A model generated the notes under the pieces. It was not told where the DNA came from, made no database searches, and saw only the letters and a program-made list of their open reading frames with translations. From Treponema peruense (GTDB lineage Bacteria; Spirochaetota; Spirochaetia; Treponematales; Treponemataceae): a stretch of 64,000 nucleotides of DNA. The DNA is taken from positions 2,170,001 to 2,234,000 of the forward strand of contig NZ_CP064936.1 in NCBI RefSeq assembly GCF_016117655.1, read 5' to 3'. This document shows, one piece after another, positions 15,879-25,463 of the stretch. Position 1 is the first letter of the stretch, and each line of letters opens with the position of its first letter. Both the position numbers and the translations under genes were made by a program.

Positions 15879-15952
15879 TCGGGTGAGCGGAACTCGAATC
15901 CGCGACCACTTGCCCCCCAGACAAGTAAGCTAACCAACTGCTCTATCACCCG
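15879..15952 (-). tRNA. tRNA-Pro (anticodon GGG)
   Basis: On the minus strand a full cloverleaf is visible: acceptor CGGGTGA/TCACCCG, a D-arm with AGCAGTTGGTTAGCT, anticodon stem CTTGT/GCAAG with loop CTGGGGG (anticodon GGG), and a T-arm with GGATTCGAGTTCC. The discriminator base is A and no CCA is encoded. The 5' end overlaps the stop codon of the MFS gene. Confidence 0.9.
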
Positions 15953-17139
15953 TTTTTTTTAGTGCCATTAATAATGACAATACCTAATAATATCATAAAA
16001 GGGAAAAGAATTGCAAGACCTATTCCGAAAGAAAGTTTGCCGCCCATAAGACCTGCCGCAAGCCCTACAAGAGTTGGTCCCGAAGAACAGCCGGTGTCGC
16101 CTGCAAGAGCCAGAAGCGCATACATTGCCGTTCCGCCGCCGGGTATTCTTTTTGCAGCAATGCTGAATGTTCCCGGCCAGAAGATTCCGACAGCAAACCC
16201 TGTAAGAGCACACGCAACAAGAGCTGTAGCAGGAACAGCCGACAGCGCAATAACAAGATAGCAGACTATGCACATAACAGAACAAAGAAGCATCGTTTTT
16301 TCAAGAGGCAACCTGGTACCGTACTTTCCGTAAATAAAACGCGACACTCCCATAAAAAAAGCAAAAGCACACGGACCTGCAAGATCGCCCAGCAGCTTTG
16401 AAACGCCAAGAGCTGACTCTGCAAAAGCCGAAGCCCACTGCGAAACGGCCTGTTCCGAAGCTCCTGCGCAAATCATTATAACCGCAATAAGATAAAAATA
16501 TTTGTCAGACAAAAGTTTTTTTAACGGAACCTTTTCTGTTCCTTCTGAAACAACAGGATAAATCGGAACCAGAAGAAACAAAACTGCATTCGCGGCCGGC
16601 ATCAAAGACCAGATAACAGCCATCAAAGGCCAGTTTTGGATTCCGGCTGATTTGAAAAATAAAGCTGAGGCCAAAACTACAAAGACATGTCCCCAGCAGT
16701 AAAAAGAATGCAGCATGCTCATTACCGTTGCTTTATTTTCAGTAGGACAGGATTCAACAATGGGACTTACAAGAACTTCAAGAATTCCGCCGCCGACTGC
16801 ATATAAAATTACAGAAACAATTATTCCCGTGTAGCCGCCAAGAATTTGCGGTAAAAAAGAAAGGCCTGAAAGTCCGGCAAAACAAAACAGATTTGCCAGG
16901 ACCATGCTTAATCTGTAACCGATTTTATCTATAAATTTAACAGACAATAAATCTACCAGAAGCTGAACCGAAAAATTTATAGTTGTAATAAAAGTAATTT
17001 CAGAAAGGGAAAGACTAAAGTCAGAAGCAAGTGTAAGGAATAAAAGCGGAACAAAATTGTTTACGACAGCCTGTGTTACATATCCAAGATAGCAGGCTCT
17101 GATTGTATACTTATAATTTTTGCGGATATTACTGAGCAT
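15946..17139 (-). CDS. MFS transporter
   Basis: The 397-residue protein has 12 hydrophobic segments of a major facilitator. It resembles the sugar/fucose-type MFS group in its general pattern (ILEVLVSPIVESCPTENKAT, then LLALAGDTGCSSGP late in the protein), but the substrate is not predictable. I place the start at ATG 17139. A TACAAT box (17147-17152) with ATGACT 17 bp upstream lies 7 bp before it; the frame is open to 17184. The stop codon TGA is part of the acceptor stem of tRNA-Pro, so gene and tRNA are probably one transcript. Confidence 0.85.
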   Translation of the reverse strand: MLSNIRKNYKYTIRACYLGYVTQAVVNNFVPLLFLTLASDFSLSLSEITFITTINFSVQLLVDLLSVKFIDKIGYRLSMVLANLFCFAGLSGLSFLPQILGGYTGIIVSVILYAVGGGILEVLVSPIVESCPTENKATVMSMLHSFYCWGHVFVVLASALFFKSAGIQNWPLMAVIWSLMPAANAVLFLLVPIYPVVSEGTEKVPLKKLLSDKYFYLIAVIMICAGASEQAVSQWASAFAESALGVSKLLGDLAGPCAFAFFMGVSRFIYGKYGTRLPLEKTMLLCSVMCIVCYLVIALSAVPATALVACALTGFAVGIFWPGTFSIAAKRIPGGGTAMYALLALAGDTGCSSGPTLVGLAAGLMGGKLSFGIGLAILFPFMILLGIVIINGTKKNG

Positions 17140-17146
17140 AGGTTGA

Positions 17147-17175
17147 ATTGTATCATTGTTCGGAATAAAAGTCAT
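17147..17175 (-). promoter_or_regulatory. Promoter of the MFS gene (leaderless)
   Basis: Minus strand: ATGACT (17170-17175), 17 bp, TACAAT (17147-17152), 7 bp, then ATG 17139. No ribosome site is present. Confidence 0.5.
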
Positions 17176-17215
17176 ACAAAACAAAAAAATTATGTGTTAT
17201 TTCAGAATTTAGTGA

Positions 17216-17221
17216 TATAAT
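17216..17221 (+). promoter_or_regulatory. Promoter -10 box, membrane-protein gene
   Basis: TATAAT lies about 30 bp before ATG 17252; the gene has ribosome site CAGGAG. The -35 region is poor. Confidence 0.45.
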
Positions 17222-17251
17222 AGTTATAAATTCAATTTTCAGGAGTATTGT

Positions 17252-17683
17252 ATGGCAAAAAAGAAGGTAAATATCATGGACTATCTTTTCTTAATCGGAA
17301 TGCTTGTCACTGCAGTGGGTTTCTTTCTTCCGCTTACATCACATTTCGGTGGAAACGCAAACGGTAATTCAGCATTTTCAATTATCACAGGAAGCGGCAA
17401 AGGTCTTGTAAAAGTAGGGTCAATAATCACCCTCGCAGGAGCTGTTGCAGGAATTATCCTTTCTTTCGTTAACCTGGGAAAGTCTCAGAAAATTGCAAAG
17501 CTTGTTTCACTTATCGTTTCTGTAGCAGGCGGCCTTTACATTTTCTTTAACATGTCTTCACTTGGAAAAGATATTGTAAAGTTTGCGGCAAAGATTTCGG
17601 GTTCAGGTTTTGGCGCAGGTTTCTACATTATCATCGCAGGATGGATTATTGCACTCATCGGCTGGATTACAAGCAGGCGCTAA
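17252..17683 (+). CDS. Small integral membrane protein, hypothetical
   Basis: The 143-residue protein has four hydrophobic segments: roughly 9-27, 55-75, 82-102 and 120-140. The loops are short and rich in Gly, Ser and Lys, and the N-terminus is basic (MAKKKVN). No known family is recognised. The layout resembles small four-helix membrane proteins of unknown function. It is a monocistronic gene with its own promoter and a strong terminator at 17707-17735. Confidence 0.7.
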   Translation: MAKKKVNIMDYLFLIGMLVTAVGFFLPLTSHFGGNANGNSAFSIITGSGKGLVKVGSIITLAGAVAGIILSFVNLGKSQKIAKLVSLIVSVAGGLYIFFNMSSLGKDIVKFAAKISGSGFGAGFYIIIAGWIIALIGWITSRR

Positions 17684-17706
17684 ACTGAATTATTTTGAAT
17701 TACAAT

Positions 17707-17735
17707 GGCTGCCCTTTTGGACAGCCGTTTTTTTT
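17707..17735 (+). terminator. Terminator, usable from both sides
   Basis: GGCTGCCCTTTTGGACAGCC forms a GC-rich hairpin followed by eight T residues. It sits between the plus-strand membrane-protein gene and the convergent receptor gene, whose stop codon overlaps the T-run region. Confidence 0.85.
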
Positions 17736-19831
17736 TATATACTGAATTCGTCTATCTGCGAACCGATTTCAGAAATAGACTCTTCCATCTGGACAGAAAT
17801 TTTCTTGAGCGCATTTTCGGTTTCCCCGATTTTTCTCGCACCTGTATTCATTTCATCCATTCTTGAAATCATCTTGTCGGTAACATTTCTGAGATTTTCC
17901 ATCTGTGAAAGAACTGTCCTGTTGCTTTCTGAAAGTTCCTCAGAAGAACGTCGCACGTATACTGTAGTATCGTTCATTGACTGCAGCGCGGAATTTATCT
18001 GGCGTGAACCTTCATTCTGTTCCTGCATTGCCCCGTTAATCTGTTGGACAAGTTCGTCAGTATCACCGATGCGCTCTGTAACTTTATTGAATGCTTCTCC
18101 TGAACGTGACGATGCCACAACCATGCTGTGAATTGTTTCAAGAATCTCTTTAAGCTGCTGGCCGATTGTACGCGACTGGGCAGAAGAAGTTTCGGAAAGT
18201 TTTCTGATTTCGTCTGCAACGACAGAGAATCCGCGTCCGGCATCTCCTGCATGTGCTGCTTCTATTGCGGCATTCATTGCAAGAAGGTTTGTCTGTGATG
18301 CAATGGAAGCAATTGCCTTGTTTGCAGACTGAAGCATGATACTCTGTTTTTCTATCTGGTGTATGCGTTCGTTAACATCGTTCTGAAGATTTGTTCCTTC
18401 TGAAACACTCTGCGTAAGTTCTGTAAACGACTCTGCCATCTTGTCCATAGAATTGTTTACAGAAGCAATGTTTCCTATCATTTCTTCTACTGCAGCAGAG
18501 GCTTCTGCAACACCGGCAGCCTGAGTCTCGATCATTTTTTCAAGAGCGTCTATCTTGTTAGAAGATTCAGTTACAGAGGAAGCCGTCATTTCTACACTAG
18601 CAAACTGACTGTTCATATCTTCATGAACCCCGGCGATGTTTGCAATAATCTGCTGAATGGCGGCGGCGGTGTCGTCAATACTTTCAGTAAGCCTTGTTCC
18701 AGCAGAGCCAAGTGTATTTTTTGAATTCTTTACTTTTGAAATAATGACATGAAGTTTGTCTGTAAAACTGTTGAATCCGGCTACGACTTCACCTATTTCA
18801 TCTTTTGAAGTCTGGGCAATTCTTTTTGTAAGATCAGCATTTCCGCTTGCTATTTCGGCAATGGAATTTTTGACTACGTTCAGATGCTTTATTGTCATGG
18901 TTACTACAACAATACAGAGAACAGAAGCAATCAGAATGGAAACAATAATTGTAAGAACCATTACAAATGACATATGCTGGAGCGATCTGAAATAATCAGA
19001 ATAAGGTGCGGCACAAAAAACAGCCCATCTGCAGGTTGAACCCACCGGCTGGAACGCACAGGTCATTTTTCTTCCTGTCTCGGGGTCGCGGTAAACGTAT
19101 ACACTGCTTTCACCTTCGCAAAGACTGTTTACAATGTTCTTCATATCCCCGACAGCAGAAGTTTTTATATTCATTCCGTCTTTTATCCTGTCAAGATTTT
19201 CGTGCCCGACAACAAGGCCTGTGTCCATATTTACAATAACAGGATGCGAATTATGACCGACCAGAATTCCGCGACAGATATCTGACATGCGCGTTCCTTT
19301 TACCATGGCATAGACGGCGCCTGCGGGCTGGAGATTTTTGTCAAAAATCGGAACAGCATAATACATAACAATATCGCCGTCGGTATAAACAGGGTTTCCG
19401 ATGTGTTTTTTTCCGCGCATAACATCCCTGTACATTTGTGTAGAAGAAACACTCATGCGGTTTCCTTTGGAACCGTAAGTCCACCCTTCTTCATCAAACA
19501 TGGAAACGGTAATATAATTTTTATCAATATTTGTTGCTGTCGACGACATGAATTCAATTCGTTCTTTTATGGGAACAGAAGTATCCCTCATGTATTCAAG
19601 CGTGGCAAGTGTTGTAAGCATACGAATTTCGCGTGCATTTATTTCATCAATCTGGATTGCGATTCTTGAAGCAACTGTCGTCAAAACAGAATCTACAGAT
19701 TCGTTCAAAGAAGTTTCGGCAACATTTCTGGTTACGATTCCCAAAGCAAGGTTTGAAACAACAACAATTGCCAGAATTGTTGCAAGAAGTTTTGTCTTTA
19801 TGCTTTTAAAGGCAATTTTTTTAAGTACCAT
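17735..19831 (-). CDS. Methyl-accepting chemotaxis protein
   Basis: The 698-residue receptor has an N-terminal membrane segment (~12-34), a large extracytoplasmic sensor (~35-290, dCache-like), a second membrane segment (~295-320), a HAMP domain (~320-372) and a long cytoplasmic signalling coiled coil. The signalling tip is canonical: [20 protein letters not shown] then [11 protein letters not shown]. The ligand cannot be read from the sequence. The ribosome site is AAGGA before ATG 19831. It is alone on its strand and not linked to other chemotaxis genes in the window. Confidence 0.93.
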   Translation of the reverse strand: MVLKKIAFKSIKTKLLATILAIVVVSNLALGIVTRNVAETSLNESVDSVLTTVASRIAIQIDEINAREIRMLTTLATLEYMRDTSVPIKERIEFMSSTATNIDKNYITVSMFDEEGWTYGSKGNRMSVSSTQMYRDVMRGKKHIGNPVYTDGDIVMYYAVPIFDKNLQPAGAVYAMVKGTRMSDICRGILVGHNSHPVIVNMDTGLVVGHENLDRIKDGMNIKTSAVGDMKNIVNSLCEGESSVYVYRDPETGRKMTCAFQPVGSTCRWAVFCAAPYSDYFRSLQHMSFVMVLTIIVSILIASVLCIVVVTMTIKHLNVVKNSIAEIASGNADLTKRIAQTSKDEIGEVVAGFNSFTDKLHVIISKVKNSKNTLGSAGTRLTESIDDTAAAIQQIIANIAGVHEDMNSQFASVEMTASSVTESSNKIDALEKMIETQAAGVAEASAAVEEMIGNIASVNNSMDKMAESFTELTQSVSEGTNLQNDVNERIHQIEKQSIMLQSANKAIASIASQTNLLAMNAAIEAAHAGDAGRGFSVVADEIRKLSETSSAQSRTIGQQLKEILETIHSMVVASSRSGEAFNKVTERIGDTDELVQQINGAMQEQNEGSRQINSALQSMNDTTVYVRRSSEELSESNRTVLSQMENLRNVTDKMISRMDEMNTGARKIGETENALKKISVQMEESISEIGSQIDEFSI

Positions 19832-20028
19832 ACAACGTCCTTTTAAAAAATGAAATTAAATCTGCACAACTACTATGCTAGCATGGAGTTTTTGAAAGGT
19901 CAAATTTTAAGGCATTATTATACAAACCGCGAACATATGCCGTTTATTATCAATTTTCTTCTATATAAACAGTATTTTGACTGCATTCAGGCGGTTTTAT
20001 TCACCGGGACATTCAAAATCCAGTAGTG

Positions 20029-20057
20029 TTGAAAATAATGCGCCAAAACTGTATATT
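20029..20057 (+). promoter_or_regulatory. Promoter of purC
   Basis: TTGAAA (20029-20034), a 17-bp spacer and TATATT (20052-20057) lie about 40 bp before the purC ATG. The same transcript probably continues through the META, TPR and rsuA genes. Confidence 0.65.
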
Positions 20058-20096
20058 TTAAATTAACTTACAACAACTAGACTGATTGGAGACATC

Positions 20097-20942
20097 ATGA
20101 AAAAAATCATAAGCGGAAAAGTCCGCGAAGTTTACGATTTGGAAGACGGACGCATGGTAATTGTTACTACAGACAGAATTTCGGCATTTGACGTTATTCT
20201 TCCTACAATGATTACCGGCAAGGGAAAGGTTCTTAACGCGCTGTCAAATTTCTGGTTTGACTACACAAAAGACATTGTAAAAAACCACATGATTTCATCT
20301 GACCTTAAGGACATGCCGACTGAATTCCAGAAGCCCGAATATGAAGGCCGCACAATTCTCGTAAAAAAACTCAAGATGATTCCTTACGAAGTAATCGTCC
20401 GCGGCTACATGTTCGGAAGCATGTACGATGCTTATAAAAAAGGTGAAAACTTTTTGGGCCATAAGTTTGACAAAGAATACCAGCAGGCAGAAAAACTCGA
20501 CGAGCCGATTGTTACTCCTTCTACAAAAGCTGCAGAAGGCCACGATATAAATGTTACAATTGAATATATGAAAAACGATCTTGGTGAAGAACTCGGATCA
20601 AAAATCGAAAAAACTGCAATTGCAATTTACAAGAAGTGTTACGAACACGCTTACAAAAATGGAATTATTATTGCCGATACAAAATTTGAATTCGGTCTTG
20701 ATGAAAACGGAGAACTGGTTTTGGGTGATGAAGTTCTTACTCCTGACTCAAGCCGTTTCTGGAATCTGGCAGAATACAAAGTCGGAACATCACCAAAAAG
20801 TTACGACAAACAGTTTGTACGCGACTGGCTTAAGGAAAACAATCTTGCCGGTGATGCAAACATAAAAAGTATTCCTGCCGAAATTGTAGAAAAGACAGCT
20901 GCACTTTACCGCGAGTGTCAGACAAAAATCTGCGGAAAATAA
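20097..20942 (+). CDS. purC: SAICAR synthetase (phosphoribosylaminoimidazole-succinocarboxamide synthase)
   Basis: This 281-residue enzyme joins CAIR and aspartate with ATP in purine synthesis. Motifs: GKVREVYDLEDGRMVIVTTD then RISAFDVILP at the N-terminus, VIVRGYMFGSM (~98-110), LDEPIVTPSTKAAEGHD (~140) and the EFGLDENGELVLGDEVLTPD block (~195-215) with DSSRFW. Length and order are complete. The ribosome site is TTGGAG. It is followed after 31 bp by an unrelated lipoprotein gene. Confidence 0.96.
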   Translation: MKKIISGKVREVYDLEDGRMVIVTTDRISAFDVILPTMITGKGKVLNALSNFWFDYTKDIVKNHMISSDLKDMPTEFQKPEYEGRTILVKKLKMIPYEVIVRGYMFGSMYDAYKKGENFLGHKFDKEYQQAEKLDEPIVTPSTKAAEGHDINVTIEYMKNDLGEELGSKIEKTAIAIYKKCYEHAYKNGIIIADTKFEFGLDENGELVLGDEVLTPDSSRFWNLAEYKVGTSPKSYDKQFVRDWLKENNLAGDANIKSIPAEIVEKTAALYRECQTKICGK

Positions 20943-20973
20943 TTTTTTGCATAAATAACAGGGGGTACAAGTT

Positions 20974-21765
20974 ATGAAAAAAATCGCTTCTATTCTTCTT
21001 GCAACAGCAGGATGCGCACTTATTTTTTCCTGCGCAAGTACAAAAAATGTTGCAAAAGAAACTGTACAGCCGACTGGCGACTGGGAACTGATTCACTTTG
21101 AAAAGTCTGGGGTTACAAGACAGATTGCCGTTTCTACATTAACAGTGGAAGAAGAGAAAAAAGGTGAATATTCCGTAACAGGATTTTCCGGTGTAAACGA
21201 CTTTGGCGGAAAATTTACCGTAAACGGAACAGCCGTTTCACCTGCCGCAAATTTCATTTCTACAAAAATGATGGGACCCAAAGCAGCAATGGAATTCGAA
21301 AACGAATACCTTGCTTTCCTGACAAGCGCAGAATCGTGGAAAACTTTTGCAGAAGAAGGAACAGAAGTTCTTGAAATTGCCAGCAAAGATTCTACTGCAC
21401 GCTTTAGAAAAATGACGCTCGAAGGAACCTCATGGAAAATAAATGCAATAAATACAGGCAACGCACTTGTTTCTGTAGAATCAGATGCAATGCTCAGTTT
21501 TACAGACAATGGTGAAGTGAACGGCAATACCGGAATCAATATAATTAATTTTCCCTACACGGTGGACAACAAAAGCCATTCAATTAAATTCGGTCAGGGA
21601 CAGATTACAATGATGGCAGGAAGCCCAGAAGAAATGGAGACAGAAAAATTATTTCTGGACAATTTGGTGAAGGTTAAAAATTATTCACTGACCGGAAAAA
21701 CACTCACACTCTATTCAAAGGACGGAGCTGCACTTCTTTCTTTCACAAAGCAGGATCTGCTGTAA
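20974..21765 (+). CDS. Lipoprotein with two META/HslJ-like domains
   Basis: The 263-residue protein starts with a lipoprotein signal (hydrophobic core ending LIFSC, Cys ~20). Two META (DUF306) domains follow, ~33-145 and ~150-260. Each begins with a W-x-L/I strand (GDWELIHFE, GTSWKINAI) and has the G-N-x-G-x-N-type loop (SGVNDFGGKF, NGNTGINIIN), followed by an M-rich strand (TKMMGPKAAME, QGQITMMAGSPEEME). META proteins are envelope proteins linked to heat shock or protease-inhibitor roles in other bacteria; here the function is open. The ribosome site is GGGGG. It lies 5 bp before the next gene. Confidence 0.85.
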   Translation: MKKIASILLATAGCALIFSCASTKNVAKETVQPTGDWELIHFEKSGVTRQIAVSTLTVEEEKKGEYSVTGFSGVNDFGGKFTVNGTAVSPAANFISTKMMGPKAAMEFENEYLAFLTSAESWKTFAEEGTEVLEIASKDSTARFRKMTLEGTSWKINAINTGNALVSVESDAMLSFTDNGEVNGNTGINIINFPYTVDNKSHSIKFGQGQITMMAGSPEEMETEKLFLDNLVKVKNYSLTGKTLTLYSKDGAALLSFTKQDLL

Positions 21766-21770
21766 AAAGA

Positions 21771-23252
21771 ATGACGGGTAAAATTAATTTTGCAAAGATT
21801 TTAATTCTGCTTTTGGGAGCTTCTCTGCTCTATTCACAAAAGCAGAATATAAATTCAAAATTAACTTACCCGTCACTTGATAAAACCCTTTCAGAAACAA
21901 ATTCAAATTTACAAACAAAAAATCTTTCAGACACAGAACTAATTCACTCTGCAATGGAATTTTCAGAATGCAGTCCCGAAGAAGAAAAACAGATTCTTGA
22001 AAAATACAATTCTATAAAAACTCGGGTTATGAAACTGGCAGAAACAGAAAGTTCAGAAGAAAAACTTGGTGAACAAATTCTTCTGCTCATGTATGAAAAT
22101 ATATTGAACCAGTACAAGCGCAACGAAACAACAATGCAGGCCGCCTTTCTGAACGGAACATACAACTGTGTTTCTGCAAGCGTAATTTTTATGGCGCTTG
22201 CAAAAGCCGCAAATCTTAACACAACAGGGCAGATTACGCCGAACCATGCTTTCTGTACACTAAAAACAGAAAATAAAACAATAGATGTAGAAACAACGAA
22301 TCCATACGGTTTTAATCCCGGAACAAAAAAACAGCTGCCGTCAGCAAACAATTCTGCTAAATATGCCGTTGTTCCTGCAAGATATTACAGGGCAAGAAAA
22401 GAAGCCGGTGATAGAATGTTTGTAAGCCTGATTGCAAAAAATCTGTGCAGCACTTACAATGACAAAAATAATTTTACAAAAGCTGTTCCGCTTGCATGCA
22501 AAAGAGCAGATTTTTTAAACGGCGCTTCTGACCAGGAACAGAATGCCGCCCATGACGACCTTTATCTTCTCTGTTCAAATTATGCAGCATTGCTTTCACG
22601 CAGCGGACAGTCCCGGAATGCACTTGACTGGCTGGACACGGTGTTTGAAAAGCGCGGGTACAACGCATCACTTTTGAAAACATACAATGATATTGCATAC
22701 AACACTGCTGCGGAACTTTGCAACAAAGGACAGTACAAAACAGCCGCACTTATTCTGGAAAGCAGAAAATCTTATTTAACATCAGCAAATATAAATGAAA
22801 TTGAACATATGGTTATTGCAACAGAATTGAATGAAGAAACAAAACCGCTTGCGGCAGATGAAGCACTGGTTTATCTGAAAAACAAACTTTCAGAAAACAC
22901 CGCACAAATTCAAAATCCTAAAATACAAAAAACAATACAATCTCTTTACGAATATTATGTTCAGATAAAAGTAAATGACGAACAGAAAAACGGCCGCTAT
23001 ATTAACGCCGCCCAAATTGCCCGTGAAAATCTGAAAATATTTCCGCAAAGCAGTATTATTAAAAACCTCTCTGAACAGGCGCTTAAAAATCATGCAATTT
23101 CCGTTCACAATAATTTTGCAGAAAGTGCAAACAAAAAAGATTATGAACAGGCAAGAAAAATTCTTTTGGAAGGGCTTTCCCAAAATCCCGCAAGTTCAAT
23201 ATTAAAAAACGATCTCCTTACCCTTGAACAGATTACAGGCTCAGCCAGATGA
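21771..23252 (+). CDS. Exported transglutaminase-like/TPR protein
   Basis: The 493-residue protein begins with a signal-type segment (~7-22, ILILLLGASLLYS). Residues ~95-190 resemble a papain-like transglutaminase core: a conserved Cys in GTYNCVSASVIFMALAK, His in TPNHAFCTL and Asp in NKTIDVETT, that is a Cys-His-Asp triad in the right order. The C-terminal half (~215-490) is helical with TPR-like units (YAALLSRSGQSRNALDWLD and similar). Its product probably acts in the periplasm. The start is 5 bp after the META gene; the end overlaps rsuA by four bases (ATGA), so the genes are translationally coupled. Confidence 0.7.
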   Translation: MTGKINFAKILILLLGASLLYSQKQNINSKLTYPSLDKTLSETNSNLQTKNLSDTELIHSAMEFSECSPEEEKQILEKYNSIKTRVMKLAETESSEEKLGEQILLLMYENILNQYKRNETTMQAAFLNGTYNCVSASVIFMALAKAANLNTTGQITPNHAFCTLKTENKTIDVETTNPYGFNPGTKKQLPSANNSAKYAVVPARYYRARKEAGDRMFVSLIAKNLCSTYNDKNNFTKAVPLACKRADFLNGASDQEQNAAHDDLYLLCSNYAALLSRSGQSRNALDWLDTVFEKRGYNASLLKTYNDIAYNTAAELCNKGQYKTAALILESRKSYLTSANINEIEHMVIATELNEETKPLAADEALVYLKNKLSENTAQIQNPKIQKTIQSLYEYYVQIKVNDEQKNGRYINAAQIARENLKIFPQSSIIKNLSEQALKNHAISVHNNFAESANKKDYEQARKILLEGLSQNPASSILKNDLLTLEQITGSAR

Positions 23253-24040
23253 ATGAAATAAAAGACAATGTATTTCTTGAACGGCTGGATAAAATTCTTG
23301 TCAGAAACAAAATATCTACATTCAGAAGAGTCCGCAGGCTTTTGCAGACACATTGCCTTGAAGTTAACGGACAACAGATTTTTGACACCGGTTTTATGGC
23401 AAGTCCGGAACATGATACATTCACGCTGGATAAAAAACCGCTGGATCTTTTTTGCGAGAAATACATTGTAATGAACAAACGGGCAGGAACTCTTTGCACA
23501 AAAAAAAGTGAAAGTATACCAACCGTTTATGATGATTTGAATAAAAATGAATTCAACGAAGAAGAATTTCAAAAACTGCATTCTGTCGGGCGACTTGATA
23601 TGGACACCGAAGGACTTCTTATTCTTACAACAAACGGTGATTTTTCATACAGACTCACCGACCCTAAATTTCATGTCAACAAAACTTACTTTGTTGAACT
23701 CAAAAATGAATGCAATGAAGAGAAGCAAATGGAATACAAGAATAATTTTCAGAAAGGAATTTTTATTCCGCAGGAAAAGAACGAAAGTGCATTTGTTTCA
23801 AAACCGGCTTTTCTTGAATGGAAAACCAAAAACTCCTGTCTACTTACAATAAGCGAAGGCAAATTCCACCAGGTAAAACGAATGTTTTGTGCACAAAAAA
23901 ATACTGTCACTTATTTGAAAAGAGTTTCAACCGGCACACTTGAACTGGACAAAAATCTTTTCCCCGGTGAATACAGAAATCTGACTGACGCAGAGCTTCT
24001 GAATCTTACCGGAGAAAATTTTAACGCTACAAGGGCTTAA
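23249..24040 (+). CDS. rsuA: RsuA-family rRNA pseudouridine synthase
   Basis: The 263-residue protein has an N-terminal S4-like domain (~8-60, ERLDKILVRNKISTFRRVRR) and the RsuA/RluB catalytic domain with KLHSVGRLDMDTEGLLILT (catalytic Asp near residue 115) and TNGDFSYRLTDP. The C-terminal KFHQVKRMF motif is present. The usual target of RsuA is 16S rRNA U516; substrate here is inferred from the family. The start ATG overlaps the previous stop (ATGA). The 3' end overlaps the convergent rubredoxin gene by 14 bp. Confidence 0.85.
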   Translation: MNEIKDNVFLERLDKILVRNKISTFRRVRRLLQTHCLEVNGQQIFDTGFMASPEHDTFTLDKKPLDLFCEKYIVMNKRAGTLCTKKSESIPTVYDDLNKNEFNEEEFQKLHSVGRLDMDTEGLLILTTNGDFSYRLTDPKFHVNKTYFVELKNECNEEKQMEYKNNFQKGIFIPQEKNESAFVSKPAFLEWKTKNSCLLTISEGKFHQVKRMFCAQKNTVTYLKRVSTGTLELDKNLFPGEYRNLTDAELLNLTGENFNATRA

Positions 24041-24626
24041 AGTCCGATGCAGGATGTTTGCAGATCGGGCATATAAAATCGTCGGGAAGCGTGTCACCTT
24101 CGTAAATGTAACCGCATATTGTACAGATAAATCCTTTTTTGGGAGCCGAAGATGCTGCAGGTTTTATATTCGAATGATAGAAAGCGTATGTTGCAGAAGG
24201 ATTTGAAGAAAGTATCTGTCCGTCAGTTACGTCTGCGATAAACAAAGTGTGGCTTCCCAAATCTACTGTTGAACAGACTTTTGCAGAAACATAAGCATTG
24301 CATTCATCGGTAAGATAAGTGATTCCGTTTTCTGAACGGTTATATTTTATTTCAACCATTTTGTCTGAATCACGGCCGCTTTTGAATCCGAAGTTTTTGA
24401 ACGTTCCGAATTTTGCGCTTTCATCAAGAATTGAAATATTGAATTCACCTGTCTTTAAAATCATATCATGAGTGTAGTTGGACTTATTAACGGCAATTGC
24501 AATTCTGTTGGGGTTTGCAGTAACCTGCATGGCCGTATTGATAACACAGCCGTTGTCTTTAGTTCCGTCCCTTGCTGTAAGAATAAAAAGTCCGTAACTG
24601 ATTTTGTTCATTACTTTTAAATCCAT
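24027..24626 (-). CDS. Flavin reductase-rubredoxin fusion (high-molecular-weight rubredoxin)
   Basis: The 199-residue protein has a flavin reductase-like FMN domain (~1-150, starting MNKISYGLFILTARDG and NGCVINTAMQVTANPNR) and a C-terminal rubredoxin (~160-199) with FICTICGYIYEGDTLPDDF and CPICKHPASDF, all four Cys present. Such Hrb proteins pass electrons from NAD(P)H-rubredoxin reductase to flavodiiron proteins for oxygen or NO removal in anaerobes. I chose ATG 24626, which follows ribosome site GGAGG, rather than the upstream start at 24650. It lies just after the terminator of the phosphate operon. Confidence 0.9.
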   Translation of the reverse strand: MDLKVMNKISYGLFILTARDGTKDNGCVINTAMQVTANPNRIAIAVNKSNYTHDMILKTGEFNISILDESAKFGTFKNFGFKSGRDSDKMVEIKYNRSENGITYLTDECNAYVSAKVCSTVDLGSHTLFIADVTDGQILSSNPSATYAFYHSNIKPAASSAPKKGFICTICGYIYEGDTLPDDFICPICKHPASDFKPL

Positions 24627-24639
24627 AATAGCCTCCGTA

Positions 24640-24694
24640 AAAAAAATCAAGACAGGCAGAACTCAGTTTTTATCCTGAATATTCTGTCTGTCTT
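24640..24694 (-). terminator. Terminator of the pst-phoU operon
   Basis: On the minus strand, AAGACAGACAGAAT pairs with TTCTGCCTGTCTT around a 22-base loop, followed by a T-run (GATTTTTTTT). It ends the phosphate operon right before the rubredoxin gene. Confidence 0.75.
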
Positions 24695-24771
24695 TTAAAG
24701 AGTATCAAATCAAAAAAAACTTTTCAATATAAAACGCGGTTCCGCAACAGCAGAATCCTGCACCTTATTTA

Positions 24772-25425
24772 CTAATTTTCTTCTGTTTCTCCCAATCCCA
24801 TGCGTACAGCTTCTGTAACATTTACTGCGTGGTCGCCAATGCGTTCAAGATATTTTGCAATCATCAGCGTATCAAGAACCTGTTCTGCAAAGTTTCTGTC
24901 ATGCTTTTCACCGCTTGTAATCATGTTAAGAACATCATCCTTAACCTGGGTAAAAAGTGCATCAACTTCGTCATCCTGTCTTGCAACCTGAACAGCAAGT
25001 TGTGCATCGTGACGGACAAAAGCGTCAACACTTCCGGTAACCATTTTGATTGTTGCATCGGCCATGGCCGCAATATGGGAAGAATTGCTTCTGATATCAA
25101 TGCTTGTATGTCTCAAAAGTTCTGCAATATCGCTTCCCTGATCACCAATTCTTTCAAGGTCGGTTATCATTTTAAGAGCGGCACTTACAGTTTTAAGATC
25201 CCTCGCAACGGGCTGCTGTGTATAAAGAATTTTCATACAAAGGCTCTGTATTTCCCTTTCACAGATATCAGTCTCGTGTTCAAGTTCAATGGCTTTGTCG
25301 CCAAGTTCTGAAGAACCTGTAAGAAGAGCCTGTGTTGCACATGTTATGCAGTCCTCGCAAAGAGACCCCATATTCTGAAGACTCTTATTCAATTCTTTTA
25401 ACTGGCTGTCAAAATATTGTCTCAT
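24772..25425 (-). CDS. phoU: Phosphate transport regulator PhoU
   Basis: The 217-residue all-helical protein has two PhoU repeats with metal-binding D/E-x-x-x-D patterns: LERIGDQGSDIAELL (~93-107) and LERIGDHAVNVTEAV (~192-206). N-terminus MRQYFDSQLKELNKSLQNMG is typical. PhoU links the PstSCAB transporter to the PhoR sensor kinase and represses the Pho response when phosphate is high. It is the last gene of the pst operon, 38 bp after pstB. Confidence 0.95.
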   Translation of the reverse strand: MRQYFDSQLKELNKSLQNMGSLCEDCITCATQALLTGSSELGDKAIELEHETDICEREIQSLCMKILYTQQPVARDLKTVSAALKMITDLERIGDQGSDIAELLRHTSIDIRSNSSHIAAMADATIKMVTGSVDAFVRHDAQLAVQVARQDDEVDALFTQVKDDVLNMITSGEKHDRNFAEQVLDTLMIAKYLERIGDHAVNVTEAVRMGLGETEEN

Positions 25426-25463
25426 AAATTCCCTTCTGTGGTAAAATGAATCCGGTTAATAAA

